Shown here in pieces: positions 21,349-33,651 of a stretch of 60,609 nucleotides of DNA. Below the pieces are notes generated by a model. The model searched no databases. It had not been told where the DNA came from and was given only the letters and a program-made list of their open reading frames with translations. A program made the translations under genes and the position numbers. The DNA is from Jaapia argillacea MUCL 33604 (lineage: Eukaryota; Basidiomycota; Agaricomycetes; Jaapiales; Jaapiaceae): assembly GCA_000697665.1 (NCBI GenBank), contig KL197739.1, forward strand, positions 184,068-244,676. The letters run 5' to 3'. The first letter of the stretch is position 1. Each line of letters begins with the position of its first letter.

Positions 21349-21686
21349 TTTCTCAAAGACAGCGACTACTGGCTACTCTATGCGTATGCTACGGTACAAA
21401 GCAAGTCTAATTGTCCACGACGGAGACCTGCTTCCACTGGCAACTTGAGTTTGTCGAAACGCTGGTGTGCTGTGCGGAGAAAGGGCTCGGCTTTTTCCAG
21501 GGGCAAATAGGCGTAAACTTTGAGCTCGTCGTTGGCGGTGGCGTTGACTGCTTCGAGATCACTGCTCGCGTCGCTCTCGCCATTCTGTCTTTCTCCCTGT
21601 TCTCGTCACTGCATAGAGGTCAGATCTATTGACCATCCTCGGACTCCCCACTCTCCCACTCGAATTGCCTCCATTCTGAACTTGAC
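21349..21686. promoter_or_regulatory. divergent promoter TFIIS / Prp46
   Basis: 338 bp between two start codons on opposite strands. No canonical TATA box seen. Confidence 0.4.
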
Positions 21687-23318
21687 ATGGCGACATCAAC
21701 TTTACCACCTCTGAACTCTCTCCTCAAGACTTCTGGCAAACGAACGCGTGACATATTTGCATCCCATGCCGACGATGGCTTTCGAGAGGATGAAAAGAGG
21801 TGTGTGGTTTTGCAATGTAAAGCGTCCAAGGGAAAGCTCATTCTATCACAGCGCACGAATACGTTTGTCTGTGAAAATCAACGATGAATACAAGGACTAC
21901 AAAGAGCTACCTCCTGCCCTACTAGCACAGCAAGGTCCTGTAGGTCCTGCGCGGCCAAAGGAGCAGAGGAAGGCCATAACCGCTGGACGTGAGTGCTGAT
22001 CCCTCACAAATATGACGAAGCCAACAAATCTCTCCCTCTAGCGTCGTCAGAAACATCAAGAATGATAACAACGATAGACAATACCCCTGCCCAAAAACCA
22101 TCCACTTTCTCTTCCTCCTCGAAACTCTCGCAAGCCTTAACCCTCCACAAAACAACACGTACCATCAAACCCACGTACCATCCTCCATGGAAATTATCAC
22201 GAGTCATCTCAGGACATTTGGGTTGGGTTCGTAGTTTGGCTGTGGAGCCAGGGAACAAGTGGTTTGCTAGCGGCGCAGGTGATAGGGTGATTAAGATTTG
22301 GGATTTGGCCAGTGGGGAGTTGAAGCTGAGTTTGACTGGGCATATTAGCACGGTTAGAGGGTTGGCCGTGAGTTCGAGACATCCATATTTGTTCAGTTGT
22401 GGGGAGGATAAAGTGAGTCACCCCTTCGTGCAGTCTCGAGTCGAGCGCTAACTAGTGGGTTGGGTGTTCAGATGGTCAAATGTTGGGATCTGGAGCAGAA
22501 CAAAGTCATTCGACATTATCACGGTCACTTGTCTGGTGTTTATGCTATGGATCTACATCCTACGCTCGACGTTCTCGTGACTTGTGGTCGTGACGCCTCT
22601 GCTCGAGTATGGGATATGAGGACGAAGGCGCAGATACACGTGTTATCCGGTCATACAGCCACTGTGGCAGATGTTAAATGTCAGGAGAGTGACCCGCAGG
22701 TCATCACTGGCAGTATGGATTCCACCGTACGGTACGCGCTCCCTCTTCACTATCATTGGTTGTCGTCGCTGACAAGGTGTGGAAAGGTTATGGGATCTCG
22801 CAGCCGGAAAGACGATGACCACTCTTACGCACCACAAAAAGTCTGTTCGTGCACTTGCCATCCACCCAACAGAATACTCCTTCGCGTCGGGTTCTGCTGG
22901 TGGCAACAATATCAAGAAATGGAAGTGTCCTGAAGGCACTTTCGTGTTCAACTTTAGTGGACATAATGCCATTATCAATACCTTGTCCGTCAACGCAGAA
23001 GGTGTATTCTTCTCTGGGGGTGAGTTTTCATCTGTCCTTTTCCTTGGACGATCCTAACCCGCCATTCCGCCCCAGCTGACAACGGGTCCCTTACGCTGTG
23101 GGATTATAATACTGGGACGCCGTTCCAACATATGGATGACATACCACAACCCGGGTCCCTCGAAGCCGAAGCTGGTGTATTCTGCTCGACGTTCGATATG
23201 ACTGGCACACGGCTGATTACCGGTGGGGCTGACAAGACTATCAAGGTTCGTCTCGCTTGCCAATGGAGACCATCCGAGCTGACCAGATTCATAGGTGTAT
23301 GCGGAGCAAACACAATAG
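21687..23318 (+). CDS. prp46: pre-mRNA splicing WD40 protein Prp46/PLRG1
   Basis: Seven exons (21687-21799, 21852-21988, 22042-22412, 22472-22731, 22787-23019, 23076-23245, 23295-23318) give 435 residues. The N-terminal part has [20 protein letters not shown]; then seven WD repeats start at [20 protein letters not shown] and include [37 protein letters not shown] and [17 protein letters not shown], all diagnostic of PLRG1 rather than a generic WD protein. It is a core subunit of the Prp19/NineTeen complex that activates the spliceosome. The last exon is 24 bp and encodes VYAEQTQ. The kinase gene on the other strand ends 121 bp downstream. Confidence 0.95.
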
Positions 23319-23438
23319 GCGTGTTCTTTTACCTGCCTGCCATGTATCATCGTCCGCTGTTCATATTGTCTATGCTATGTGTTCATGTCTCATGGAGACT
23401 ACACATCCTCAGTGCGCACATGTGCCAAGACGGGGAGA

Positions 23439-25811
23439 TCAAAAGACGACAACCATCCGCCAGAGCAGGGAAATCCAAGGCGCATGCTCTTCCTCGTTGC
23501 GCTCCTGAGCTTGTGAGATGTCTGGTTCCTGTGACTTGATTCTGCGACGGCATTGAATGCGTATCTACAGATCGAGGTGGGTTCAGGTTGAAATATTGAA
23601 GGATATTGCATTGCATACTTGACCCAGGGTTGTAAATGTTTCCAACTGAGGCACCAAGTCGACCAGAGCTTGTTCGGCATCGTCATCATTCTTGTATCTG
23701 ACGTTGCCATCTTTAGCACGCTACGCAGGGGGGTTGTCATCACGAGGGGTCCACGTACTGGACAAAGTAGTGATGACTCTTCTCATGATAACTCATCCAT
23801 TCCAACTCGCCCATCAGTTCACACACAAATCGCACGTCTTGTGGAAATACGGCAGGGGGTACCGAAACCACCAGTCTCAAATTTGGAATCAGCGCCCAAC
23901 GTTCGGCAACGACAATGCTCGCCGTACTCACTGCGTTCCAGGTCTGATATTGTAAACGGATTGGATCGATGCGCCTTTGCGATACTTCAACAAGGCGAAT
24001 ACCAGATTCGCATCATGATAGGCAGAGAGGCCTGCATAGAGGGCGATCGAACAACCTGTAAGATATCTCGAGGAGAAGACGTAGGACTCGCTTGGCCCCC
24101 AGTCTGGAGGAATGTCCGCGAAGTTCAAATAGAATGAAACGCCTAGGATTACAGTTGACATGACAGTAGCCGAGATGTGAAGGCTTGGCACGACGATGTC
24201 TCCGTCGTAGAACGATGTAATCGTGGATGGGGCGGATGTATAAACGGTCAGGACGACAAACTGTGAGAGGAGGGCATTACGGATTCCTAAAAGAACGAAA
24301 ATCCCGGCTATGATGCACGCCCCGAGGCGAAAGGAGGGAATGGTAGCCAAGAGAAGCAGTGATGCTGCAAAGCCTAGCACTGGTGGCAACACTAGCCAAG
24401 TTCTGCCAGCCCAAGTCGGGGTTATCTTGTGGGGTAAATTTGCAGTGCCGAACAGAGCTTCTTTGACGGATGCATCGCCCATACGAGGACGTTCCGATGG
24501 ATCTGTTTTCAAGCAGGACTCGAATAGGCGTAGCGCACCATAGCCCACAGATGGGAAATCCGCCAGGCAGTGGATGCAAGGGCGCAAGCCGCGAGAAACG
24601 CGAAGCATGACGGTTTCATCACGGGGTATATCATCAAATGGGACTCGGCAAGTGATGATCTGGACCCAAAAGCTCAGTATGAAGGGTCTTGAGAGTCGAT
24701 TCCAACGAACCTCCCACAAGACGACGCCGAATGCGTAGACATCACTCGAAGGGGTGTGCCTCCTATCTCCGCGAGGATAAATGAGCTCTGGTGCCAACCA
24801 TCTCGCGCTACCTGCAATAACGGCCGATGAAGTGGATAGTGGTGCATCGCTTGCGGATAGTGCGGTTGTCAGGCCAAAATCACTGAGACAGGCTTCGAGA
24901 CGGGAGTTTATAAGAATATTCGCCTTGATGAATATGAGAACGCATCAACAAAGGGTGGGATGTCACGAGCTCACTCCCTTCAAGTCGCCGTGGACAAGCT
25001 CCATGCCATGAATATAGGAAAGACCTTCAACGATATCCAGAACCTGTATAATGCTTGGATTCAAGGGTCGAACGCATATCAAGGGACGTGCAGTACCAAA
25101 TTCTGCCAATCTGCATCTAGGTTCGCCTTGAGAAAAGATATGATATCGCCGTTGGCCATCCAAGGACTGATTAAATTAAACTCTGAGGGTGTCGCATATA
25201 CGCCGATAAATGGTATAACGTTAGAATGACGAAGATGTTTCCAAACAACTGCTTCTCTGAAGAATGCCTGCAGAAGGGGACAGTGTGACATGATATTCGT
25301 GAGGAGCGAGAGTCGCAGACCAGACAGCTCACTTTATGTGGTCTCTCATCAGTCATACGTATGTCTCGAACACGTAGACGCTTAACGGCGACAGTGCCAA
25401 ATCCGATCAGCTTTCCACGAAACACATCTGCATAACCTCCTTGAAAGGCAGGGCGATCAGACTCTACCTCAGGACATTCCGGAAGGACGCATGAAGAAGG
25501 TAGATAGCCTGATGTAGCGGAGAGATCCCGAAGTCTGTGCAAAGAGGCGATGGAGGTGCTTCCCACCGGAGCTGCTGAGAGTTCCTTGGTGATCACTCGT
25601 AGTTAGCAAGACTAGAGCACGGTGGATACAACGATGGGGTGCTCACTTCGTCGATTCTCTCAATCGCCTCCTGTACCGATTCGGGGAAACCTGGGCTGCC
25701 GTACAACCGTACTGGGTCGTATGAGACCGTGTCATGACGGTCGGTATCTTGTAGAAGTGGCCGTGTTTCCGGAGTATCGAATGAAGCAAGGCTCGAATGA
25801 CGAACAGTCAT
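23439..25811 (-). CDS. kinase-4TM-RRM protein A
   Basis: Nine exons (25647-25811, 25333-25584, 25097-25267, 24975-25043, 24711-24923, 23932-24659, 23759-23875, 23619-23697, 23439-23564) give 639 residues. Protein kinase domain about 95-370: P-loop GGYADVFRG at 104, VAVK lysine 123, alphaC Glu in [11 protein letters not shown], catalytic HGDLKG near 214, DFG at 234, [18 protein letters not shown]. It is TKL-like, with all catalytic residues present. Four hydrophobic segments follow (about 378-398, 401-430, 448-470, 486-512). The end is an RRM-like fold: LVVSVPP (RNP2 position), [13 protein letters not shown] (RNP1 position), [14 protein letters not shown]. An even number of membrane passes puts kinase and RRM on the same side. 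Exons 7-9 follow a donor that overlaps an in-frame stop; without them the product stops at about 533. Homologous throughout to the divergent gene at 26024. Confidence 0.85.
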
Positions 25812-26023
25812 GGCAGCGTGTAGACCAATCTCCCTTCCGCTGTGTGGATAGTCCAACACGCGGGGAGGGTGTGGTGTCAGTGCAGAGAAGGAGGGTATGA
25901 CGAGACGAAGGCGGCATCAAAGATCGAAGCTCTGCCGTTGATTGACGCCCAAAGCTACCACGGTAAACGGAAAGACTTGTCCCTCTAAGTAGGCGCTACG
26001 GTACGGTGCAAGGAACAGAGAAC
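25812..26023. promoter_or_regulatory. shared divergent promoter of the kinase pair
   Basis: 212 bp between the two start codons. GTG-led extensions of both frames enter it but no upstream ATG continues them. No TATA box seen. Confidence 0.45.
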
Positions 26024-28350
26024 ATGATGCTCGACAACTCAGAGGATCTTGACACCGTTACGGCCGCAGTGGCATCGGGTTCAGTTCCGCGTCAACCACC
26101 GCCGACGTCCCATGCATATGTTCACGACAACCCCGACCTGGGCTTGCTACCTGCCGATTATCGTCTATCCGACGACGATGCTCAGCGCCGCATCGACCAA
26201 TTGGACGAGGTACGCTTTGTTCGTCCCTTTCGACCACGTCGAATAATCAGCGATGGCGACTGCAATGTCTTATAACCCTTGACAGGAACTCTCTGGCACA
26301 GTAGGATCGCTGGCGGACAACAGTTACTCCCGGACTGTTCGGAGGCTCCGCAATTTGTGCAAGTTTTACCAACGCCTTCCCACTTCTTGTATACTCCAGC
26401 GATATCCTACCCTTGACTCTCAAAATCCGGTTGGGCTTGGGGGTTACTCGGACGTGTTCCGTGCGGTTTCAGAAGCATATGGTGCTGTTGCGGTGAAGCG
26501 CATCCGCTCACATGTATACAGCGATCGTTCCACCGCTTTCAAAGTGTGTGGACCCTATGACTCTATTCCTTCGTTGCCCCAATAATCGTACCCGCAGGCT
26601 TTTAGTGCAGAAGCTGTAACATGGAAGCACATTCGCCACCCGAATGTCATACCCTTTAGAGGCGTATTCACATCTCCGACAGAATTCAGTATTGTTAGCG
26701 ACTGGATGGCCCATGGTGATATTGTTTCCTACATCAAATCGAATGCCGAGGCACACCTGGAAATGTTGGTGAGCCAGGTTCCACGACAGCAACCCTCTTT
26801 CCCGACCATTCACTCCGGTTATAGATCCTTGATATTTTCGACGGGCTTCGTTTCATCCACGGAATCAATCTCGTACACGGAGATCTCAAAGGTGTCAGTA
26901 ACTCTGGCTTTTCGCATCCTTTCTGGATGACACTAACCGCCCCATAGACCAATATCCTTATAAATAACCAACATCAAGCATGTCTTGCCGACTTTGGTTT
27001 TACGACGCTCGTACGGACTAATACTATGACGCCTCGAACCACTACAGCTTTGGAAGGCGGAAGTGTTCGGTGGATGGCCCCTGAACTCCTAACAGGACGA
27101 GGTGATCTCCATCCCCAAACCGACGTCTATGCGTTTGGAGTAGTATTGTGGGAGGTGAGTGACATTAGTCGCTTCGTCACATCCAGATGGCCTGAGATTA
27201 TCCGAGATTTTGACATGCCGTCTCCCTTTCGAGGACCTGTCAGCCGACGCAGTCGTAGCTGTGAGGGTTTCTCAAGGCTTGCGGCCTTGCCTTCGCTGTA
27301 TCACAGATTCCCCCGCTGTCCCAGATGGACTATTGAACACTATCACCTCCTCGTGGATAGATACTCATTCGTCTCGCCCTGTGTTGAATGATACGCTTCG
27401 AGAGCAGCTCTTGCTTCCAGTCTTGCCCACCCCAAAATTACGCGTGAGAGGCTTCACCCGCCTTCTCTTTCTATTACACGCCGTGTTTGGGTCAACGGCA
27501 GCTCTGCTACTCCTCCAGATGTTCCCGGAAGAGCAGCTCCCTGTCGCAATCCTTCTGACTCTCTTCGCCGTTCTATTCGTACGACACCTGTTCAATCCTA
27601 CCATCAGACTAGTCCCCATACAGACGACATACTTCGGACCTTCACTGCTTATCATCGACCCGACACTCATCGCTCAGGGATGGAATGGGTTGAGCGCCTT
27701 CTCTTGCGCCTGTCTCTTAGCTGTTCACGTACCTATGGTGATCTGGCTCAAGGGGCAATTCTTTCCTTCGGTGATCACATTTTGCCTCGTGATCTTTGCG
27801 TCAGCATTTGTCTGTGGATATCATGATGTTAGCTATGGGATATTGAGGATGCGTCAGTTGATGAGAAGTTATCAGCCGAAGGATGACCATCGTACACAGT
27901 AAGTTGGTGAAACTTCCACGCTTCCTCTGTCCTGTTTTCTCACACCCACCTTCAAGGCTGTATGTATCAGGATTACCAGACGAGGTCACCAAGAAACAAC
28001 TCCATCAGACTTTTTCTGTCTTTGGCGACATCGATTGGCTCAGCCTCCATGATGAGGCTCAATCGTCACGGAGCCATAACCATTGTATCGTCCAGTAAGT
28101 GCCTCCCATTGCTGAGCCTTTTCGGTCGGGTCTTTGATACAACCTTGCCGGTTGGAAAGATTCAAAAACAACAACGCTGCTGAAAAGGCACTCCTTGATA
28201 TGGATGGTTTTGAGCTGGAGGGAAAGCAGGTGTGTGCGAACAACCGGGGTGAGAACTTGTCTGATAAATGCTCTACAGTTGCGAGTAGAACGGCGCCACG
28301 CTTTCAGATTATTGTCGACACAGACCAATGGGCAGATCGCTCTAGCCTGA
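26024..28350 (+). CDS. kinase-4TM-RRM protein B
   Basis: Nine exons (26024-26209, 26286-26543, 26598-26768, 26825-26893, 26948-27154, 27207-27898, 27957-28094, 28160-28229, 28279-28350) give 620 residues. Exons 3 and 4 (171 and 69 bp) and the phases of the later introns match gene A. Kinase: LGGYSDVFRA, VAVKR lysine 133, AEAVTWKHIRH, VHGDLKGTNILI (catalytic Asp near 225), [23 protein letters not shown]. Four hydrophobic segments lie between about 400 and 515. The C-terminal RRM is clearer than in A: LYVSGLPDEVTKKQLHQTF, FGDIDWL, HCIVQFKN, AAEKALLDMDGFELEGKQL then RVE. The exon 6 donor is CA|GTAAGT, so an unspliced reading stops at once (TAA) with 527 or so residues. Cytosolic orientation of both ends is inferred from the even number of passes. 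Confidence 0.85.
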
Positions 28351-29486
28351 CCAGCACAATGACATTTACCGCTCTCACAAACGTCGCCGCTGTTTTGTCT
28401 TGAATGCATGAAACTGTCTCCACGCGTCGAGTGCGTTCTTCCGGCCGACGCGTTTCCCATCTGTTCCCGGATGCCCGGGCACCCTCCCGAGAGGAGGTGG
28501 TGAATATCGGGAATGATAGGAACATGGACTCGTGACTATTTTCCCGAGCAACATGGTGGAATCTCGAGGCTGTTTCCTCCATTGGCTCCGCGTGAAACAA
28601 ATTGAAGGGGGAACATCATGGTGCGGGTACTTCGTGATCCATACTTGACCTAGGCTGGCTTCAAGCCGAACAATAGCTCACAACTTAGTGACCCAGGAGG
28701 TGGAGGAACGTCAGTACATTCAACTGAGGACCTGGGGACTTCGGTGGGCGGAAGTTCCAACAAGCGTGGTCGGAAATGAAGTGATATCCTAGGCCCCAGA
28801 AATCAAGTCTCCCCCTTCTTTCTCACTCCAGGATACCATCATCAGGATATCCCTCGTATCTGTTCCGAAGAGTTTGGAGGGTACCGGCGGATTTGAGGGC
28901 GGCGCCCGCTAATGACAACGATTGACCGCATCCCTGACCAATCCCCCTCCAGATACAAGGATAATCCTTCCCGCTTCCCATCCACCCCCCTTTCTTCCTC
29001 CCGTGGCCCCATTCTTCAGTTTTCGTGATGTCTGTTGCTTTTCTTCATCCATTGTCACTCGCTTTCCACCTCGCGGTCATGCATTGTTATCGTGAAGAGG
29101 CTGGCTACTCTGTAACAGTCTGCTCCTCATTGTTGTCGACTCATTTACTTAGTTTTTCACGGTGCCAATCCCCATGTCTGAATCGCTCTACTACTTTGTT
29201 CTGTTTCGAGTTGTATTCCTGTGGGCCCAGCCTTCATACGAAAACGGCGCGCAGAAATGCAAGGCTTGCACCGAGGGATCTTATATCTTGAGAAATGGCC
29301 TTGAATGTGCATCGGTAACGCCCATACCGTGTCATGCAGACGATTCTTCGTCATTGGATCCAAGAAATTGTTATACATGGTTCCAGCAGTACAAATTCCT
29401 AAACCGTCTATTTCGTCTTGTCGTTCCACCTACGCGCGTCCAAATGCTCAGTACATGGCACTCTACCAGAGAGACGGATGAACCAC
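28351..29486. other. 1.1 kb gap, possible relic of the peptide-gene 3' tract
   Basis: No open frame with a domain. Around 29140-29180 the sequence ACTCATTTACTTAG, TTTTTCACGGTGCCAATCC resembles the 3' tract of the two secreted-peptide genes (near 2370 and 5940), perhaps a third decayed copy. The match is short. Confidence 0.35.
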
Positions 29487-30855
29487 TCACAAATCCGTAA
29501 AGAGCTTCCACAAGATCGAGAACATCAATCCCTGCAACCCATTCGCCAAGATCCTAGTCTTCAAACCCCTCCCAAATAATCCTTTCCAGCCGTCAGTGTC
29601 GATGACCGCTTTGGCCGCCTCCCAATAACCTATCCTCGTCTCGTTCACTTGACGATAGGTCTTGATTACGCGAAGGGAGTTGGATACCGTGTCGGAGAGG
29701 ACGGAGGCGCAGAAGCCAATGAAGGCTTGGCGGAGGAGTTTTTGGATGAGGGTTGCGGGGAGGGGGAGGGTTGCATCTAGGTAATTGTAGGTGCCGAACC
29801 ACTGGATCGGGATGAGTTGAGAAGAGATTAGTTGTAAGGGGAAAGGGAACCTACGGGGTAGTGGCCAACGAAGGTGGCTGCGGCTGCAAAGAAATGATGA
29901 GGGATGATGGGCGGGGATGGACAAGAGAAACGGACCGGTTGCAATTGCTCCGTAGAAGAAGGAGGGGATGCCGTGTTTTTTGTACTGTGGTTGGGTTGAA
30001 TGGTGGCATGGGACGTGAGTAAGAAATAGAGACTCACTCGGTCCCTCAAAATCTTCATCCCATCCTGACCTTGCGCCTGCAAAGTAGTTTTGACCGTATC
30101 GATCGGCGTCAAGAGAATCCTAAACGCGGCTGCAGCCAGCGAAGCAAACACCGTCTTGATGAGAGTGGGCAACTTTTTCATGTAGGAGTTTGACTGCAGC
30201 AAGGCAAGTATGCCAGCGTTTGCGGCTGTGTCGCCGAAACGAGATACTGGACCTTGGATGAGGGCCGCTGTGAGACCGTCGTAGTAGCGACGCCAGCCTC
30301 CGTCTGCGTAGAGGGTGTTGATGGCAACTGTGGTGGTGGTGCCGTAGCGGTATTGGTAGTTCATTACAGTGCGAAGGGGCTGCGATGGAGGGGATGAGGT
30401 TTTGGGGGAGACAGAGGTGGAGAGGCTCATACCATGAGTGTCAGAACCTGCAGGACCATGGCTAGGTTGCATTCAGCGAGAGCATCGCTGGTAGGCGAGG
30501 TATAGTCAACAAACCTGCTGCACCGCTCAGCCCTCCACCCAGAGCACTCTTGAGCGCCTTTCCAAGGTCAAACTAGGGTGCGATAAGCCAAACCGACAGG
30601 ACGGGACAGGCAAGGGAAGGACGATCGAACCTCAACATCGTCCGCATCGATGAATCCCTTGATGAAGAATGCCAACAGGACGATCGACACAAGGGTCAAG
30701 AAGATGTACCCAGCGATGAGCCATGGACTGCGGGGCTTCGGAGGAGCGGGTTCATCCTCCTCGAGACCAGGGATGCCAGCAGCCTCTTGCGGAGTTAACA
30801 ATGGTTGACGCTCTTGGTCGTCGTCAACGAGGACGATTGCGCCGTTTGAGGTCAT
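29487..30855 (-). CDS. mitochondrial carrier family protein with N-terminal membrane anchor
   Basis: Seven exons (30631-30855, 30515-30572, 30433-30461, 30038-30379, 29936-29984, 29855-29883, 29487-29801) give 348 residues. Residues 48-71 (PWLIAGYIFLTLVSIVLLAFFIKG) form an extra membrane segment before the carrier repeats. Carrier-type elements follow: FDLGKALKSALGGGLSGAAA, MNYQYRYGTTTTVAINTLY, GGWRRYYDGLTAALIQGPVS, FRILLTPIDTVKTTLQAQGQ, YKKHGIPSFFYGAIATAAA, and WKGLFGRGLKTRILANGLQG. The PxD..K motif (PIDTVK) is seen once clearly; the others are degenerate, as in a small fungal/plant subfamily. Substrate unknown; membrane could be mitochondrial inner membrane or another organelle. Confidence 0.85.
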
Positions 30856-31039
30856 GGCGGGATGAGAGCAGGCGGTGGATGGGAACCGAGATAAAGTTGG
30901 ACCAAGAGCCTCTACATGGGTCCTGACTAACAATGGGTGGATTGCCGTACAACTTCAAAGATAGCATCGGACAAAGCTCGGAGAATGATCCACGTTGCTC
31001 TAGTTAAAAGTACAGTCTACATCCACAAGGTCTCTAGTC

Positions 31040-32746
31040 TCAGAAGTTATCACCCGCATGCGCAAACGTTGAATCGTCTTCCCGAGATGGACACCATGAA
31101 GGGTTCTCCTCATCCTCCTCCTTTTTATCCTTCTCGCTCTCATTGATCTTCAATATCTGAGCAGAGAGTTGGTCCAGCTGGTCGAAGAGTACAGCTTCCG
31201 TCGTGCTCGCCCCGTTCACCGCAAGACCTTTGCTGGATTGGCGAGCTCGATCATGCGCAATTCTCAGCAGGAACGAGATGAAGCTGTGTGCCACCAATGA
31301 GCCTGGGAAGGGTCAGAGTCAAACGTGGGCTTACAGCTCCTTCAGGAACGCAAAGGACCACCCCTCAGTCTTCTGAGCCACCTCTTCTGCAATCTCTTCC
31401 CTGTCCTGCGTGAACAAATCCACGTTCTTCGGATCCAAGTCCCGAACCTTCTGAATCCACTTCGATGCAAATGCTCTCCTCAGCTGGTGAGTCGGCAGTC
31501 CGAAGTGATATTTGACGTCAAACCGCGATGGTCGATTGATGATGGCGTCGTCGATGCGTTCGGGATGGTTCGTGGTGGCAATGGTCAGGATGCCTTCATT
31601 GCGAGCCTGGGATCCCACAAAGTCAATACTGTTGGGCAATGATTACGAAGTAAGTGAAGTCCGAGACGCACAAGACCATCAAGTTCGTTAAGGAAGAAGG
31701 ATCGGATTTTCGAGGAGACCATCGAGTCTAGATCTTCAAGGATCAGGATACATGGTGAGTGCTTCCGGGCGTGGTCGAAGACGGTTTTGACACCATATTC
31801 AGGGCCCTGTGAGTACAGGGACGTTCACGTTAAGATGAGAGAGTATCGAAACGGTGAGGGATTCTTATACCCAAGGACTGTTCATCGACTTGACATACAG
31901 GGCGTTTTGGCCGGATTGATTGAGTAGTGCTTTGATAGACTCACTATGGAAAATGATCAGCCAATGGGCCTCGACTCTCGCAAATAGAGACGAAGACATA
32001 CGTCTTTCCATTCCCGGGAGGACCTACAGACAATGGCCTAGGTGAGCTACACCTCCACACGTTTGAAAGGATGGAAACATACCCAACAGCAAGATACCCC
32101 TCTTCCAAACAATACCCAGACTCTGATAAACTCCTTGATTCTCGAAGAAGGTCTTGGTATCGGTAGTCAATCCCTCTTTGAACTTGTCATCCAACACAAC
32201 ATCGTCCCACTTTGCACTCTTGATGGCCTTGTATAACTCCTTATTCTTCGTCCACCTGCCCTCTTCATACACCCAAATCTCTTCTTTGAGGTCGTTCGCC
32301 CACTTGTATACTTCTGCTGCCAGTTGTTGACCAATTTCGTCGGTCTCGCCTGTGAAGACCATGTCGAAGAAGACGTGGCTTGAGCGTTCGTGATCCCATG
32401 AGGCTTTGTACACTCTGAACCCTACCCCCTTCCAAGTAAACTCTGTTATCCCGCATTGGACTTGCGAGTAAACGCTCTTCTTGGAGGTGTCATACTCGAA
32501 AACGGCGTACGAGACGCTCTCGGTCGCGGGGTCGTCGATGCGAGCGGTGGTGACATCGACAGACCGGAGGTAGGAAGAGAGAGGGAAAGAGGTGGAGTAG
32601 TTAACTTTGATGGGGACGTGTTGGGAGCTTGGGTGTAGGTCTCGGAGGGCACTGATTAGACAAACAGTGGTATTTGGAACCGGAGTCGCAAAGTGGGATG
32701 CAACGACGGATTGATAGCCTTTGGTGGTGGGGATGGTGGGGGACAT
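31040..32746 (-). CDS. AAA-family ATPase with uncharacterised N-terminus
   Basis: Six exons (32083-32746, 32002-32023, 31871-31943, 31672-31806, 31335-31606, 31040-31283) give 469 residues. The ATPase core has KWDDVVLDDKFKEGL, Walker A GPPGNGKT (completed across two junctions), Walker B ILILEDLD, sensor ATTNHPERID and arginine-finger region NRPSRFDVKYHF. The first ~180 residues are not a BCS1 or Rpt N-domain that I recognise. The C-terminus is acidic/lysine-rich and polar. It belongs to an AAA group common in Agaricomycetes; function unknown. The exon 4/5 junction was chosen to give LDGLARNEGI, with other splice choices breaking the frame. The ATG at 32746 is the first in frame. Confidence 0.85.
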
Positions 32747-33651
32747 GATTATGTGGTTGAATGGAGGCCGCAATAGGATGGGTCCAGTTTATATAGGCTA
32801 GCTGGAGTCCTAGTCAGAGGGCGGCACCGTCGTCGGATGCAACAATTATGCGAGGCCTGTGCGATAACGCGATCAAGGAAACGGTAACACAGGTCATCGA
32901 TCTGTGCGGTCATGAGCTGTGCTCAAGCGCCCAAGTGTGGGCATGGGAGTGATCTTTTTGCAGGTTTTGGCCACATTCCTGCAGTGGATCAAATTCTTGG
33001 TCTCCATCGATGGTAATAGCGTCCAGCCGATGGTTGACTTGATCACAGCAAGTCATTATCATGAGGGCTAAGTAGTCATATAGGCGGATGATGAGGGAGA
33101 AGTGGGAGAAGGTCACATACTTACGTACATATTTGAGACGGATGTGTACAAAAGATCAGACGCAACAATTCTGTTGCGATTCTCGGGACCGTTGGCGAGG
33201 ATATCAAGTTCGACGAGGCCGCCAACCGTCGGGAACCACTGCACCACAACTTCGCCGAACGTCGTGTTGCCCGACGCGTGACATGCGTGACACATTCTTC
33301 TCGAAACAACTTCAGCACCACCATCACATTCTAACCATTACTTCCCGCATGTCTCGCGCACTCGCTGAAAGAAATACGGAGGTGAACCAAGGCCTGGCGT
33401 CTGCGATGCAAGAAAAGCAGTGCCTGTCAGACGTCACGACCTAGCGGCGTCACTTGTCTTCCTATATAGTGCTATTTGCCAAAGAAAGAGTGCCTGGCGA
33501 CCCTTGCTTGCTATTTGACTGTTTCCATTCCCACATGATGTGACTATACTGAACATGGAAAGACTCGAGGTGGAATGTCGTCCAGCGCGTCAACACTGTC
33601 AAACTACGGTATAAACAGAATCTCTCTGCTCTTGGACCGTAGCCTGTCGTA
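32747..33651. other. gap between AAA ATPase and CFEM array
   Basis: Upstream region of both neighbours. Short frames at 33088-33444 lack any domain. A possible TATAAA lies at about 33610, 40 bp before the first CFEM start. Confidence 0.45.

Noticed and set aside
27883-28098. Open frame starting with ATG inside the end of kinase B, read as a separate small RRM gene
   Set aside because: The donor CA|GTAAGT and an acceptor at 27956 join kinase exon 6 to the RRM in frame, and the paralogue on the other strand shows the same junction. A separate start overlapping the kinase end is less likely.
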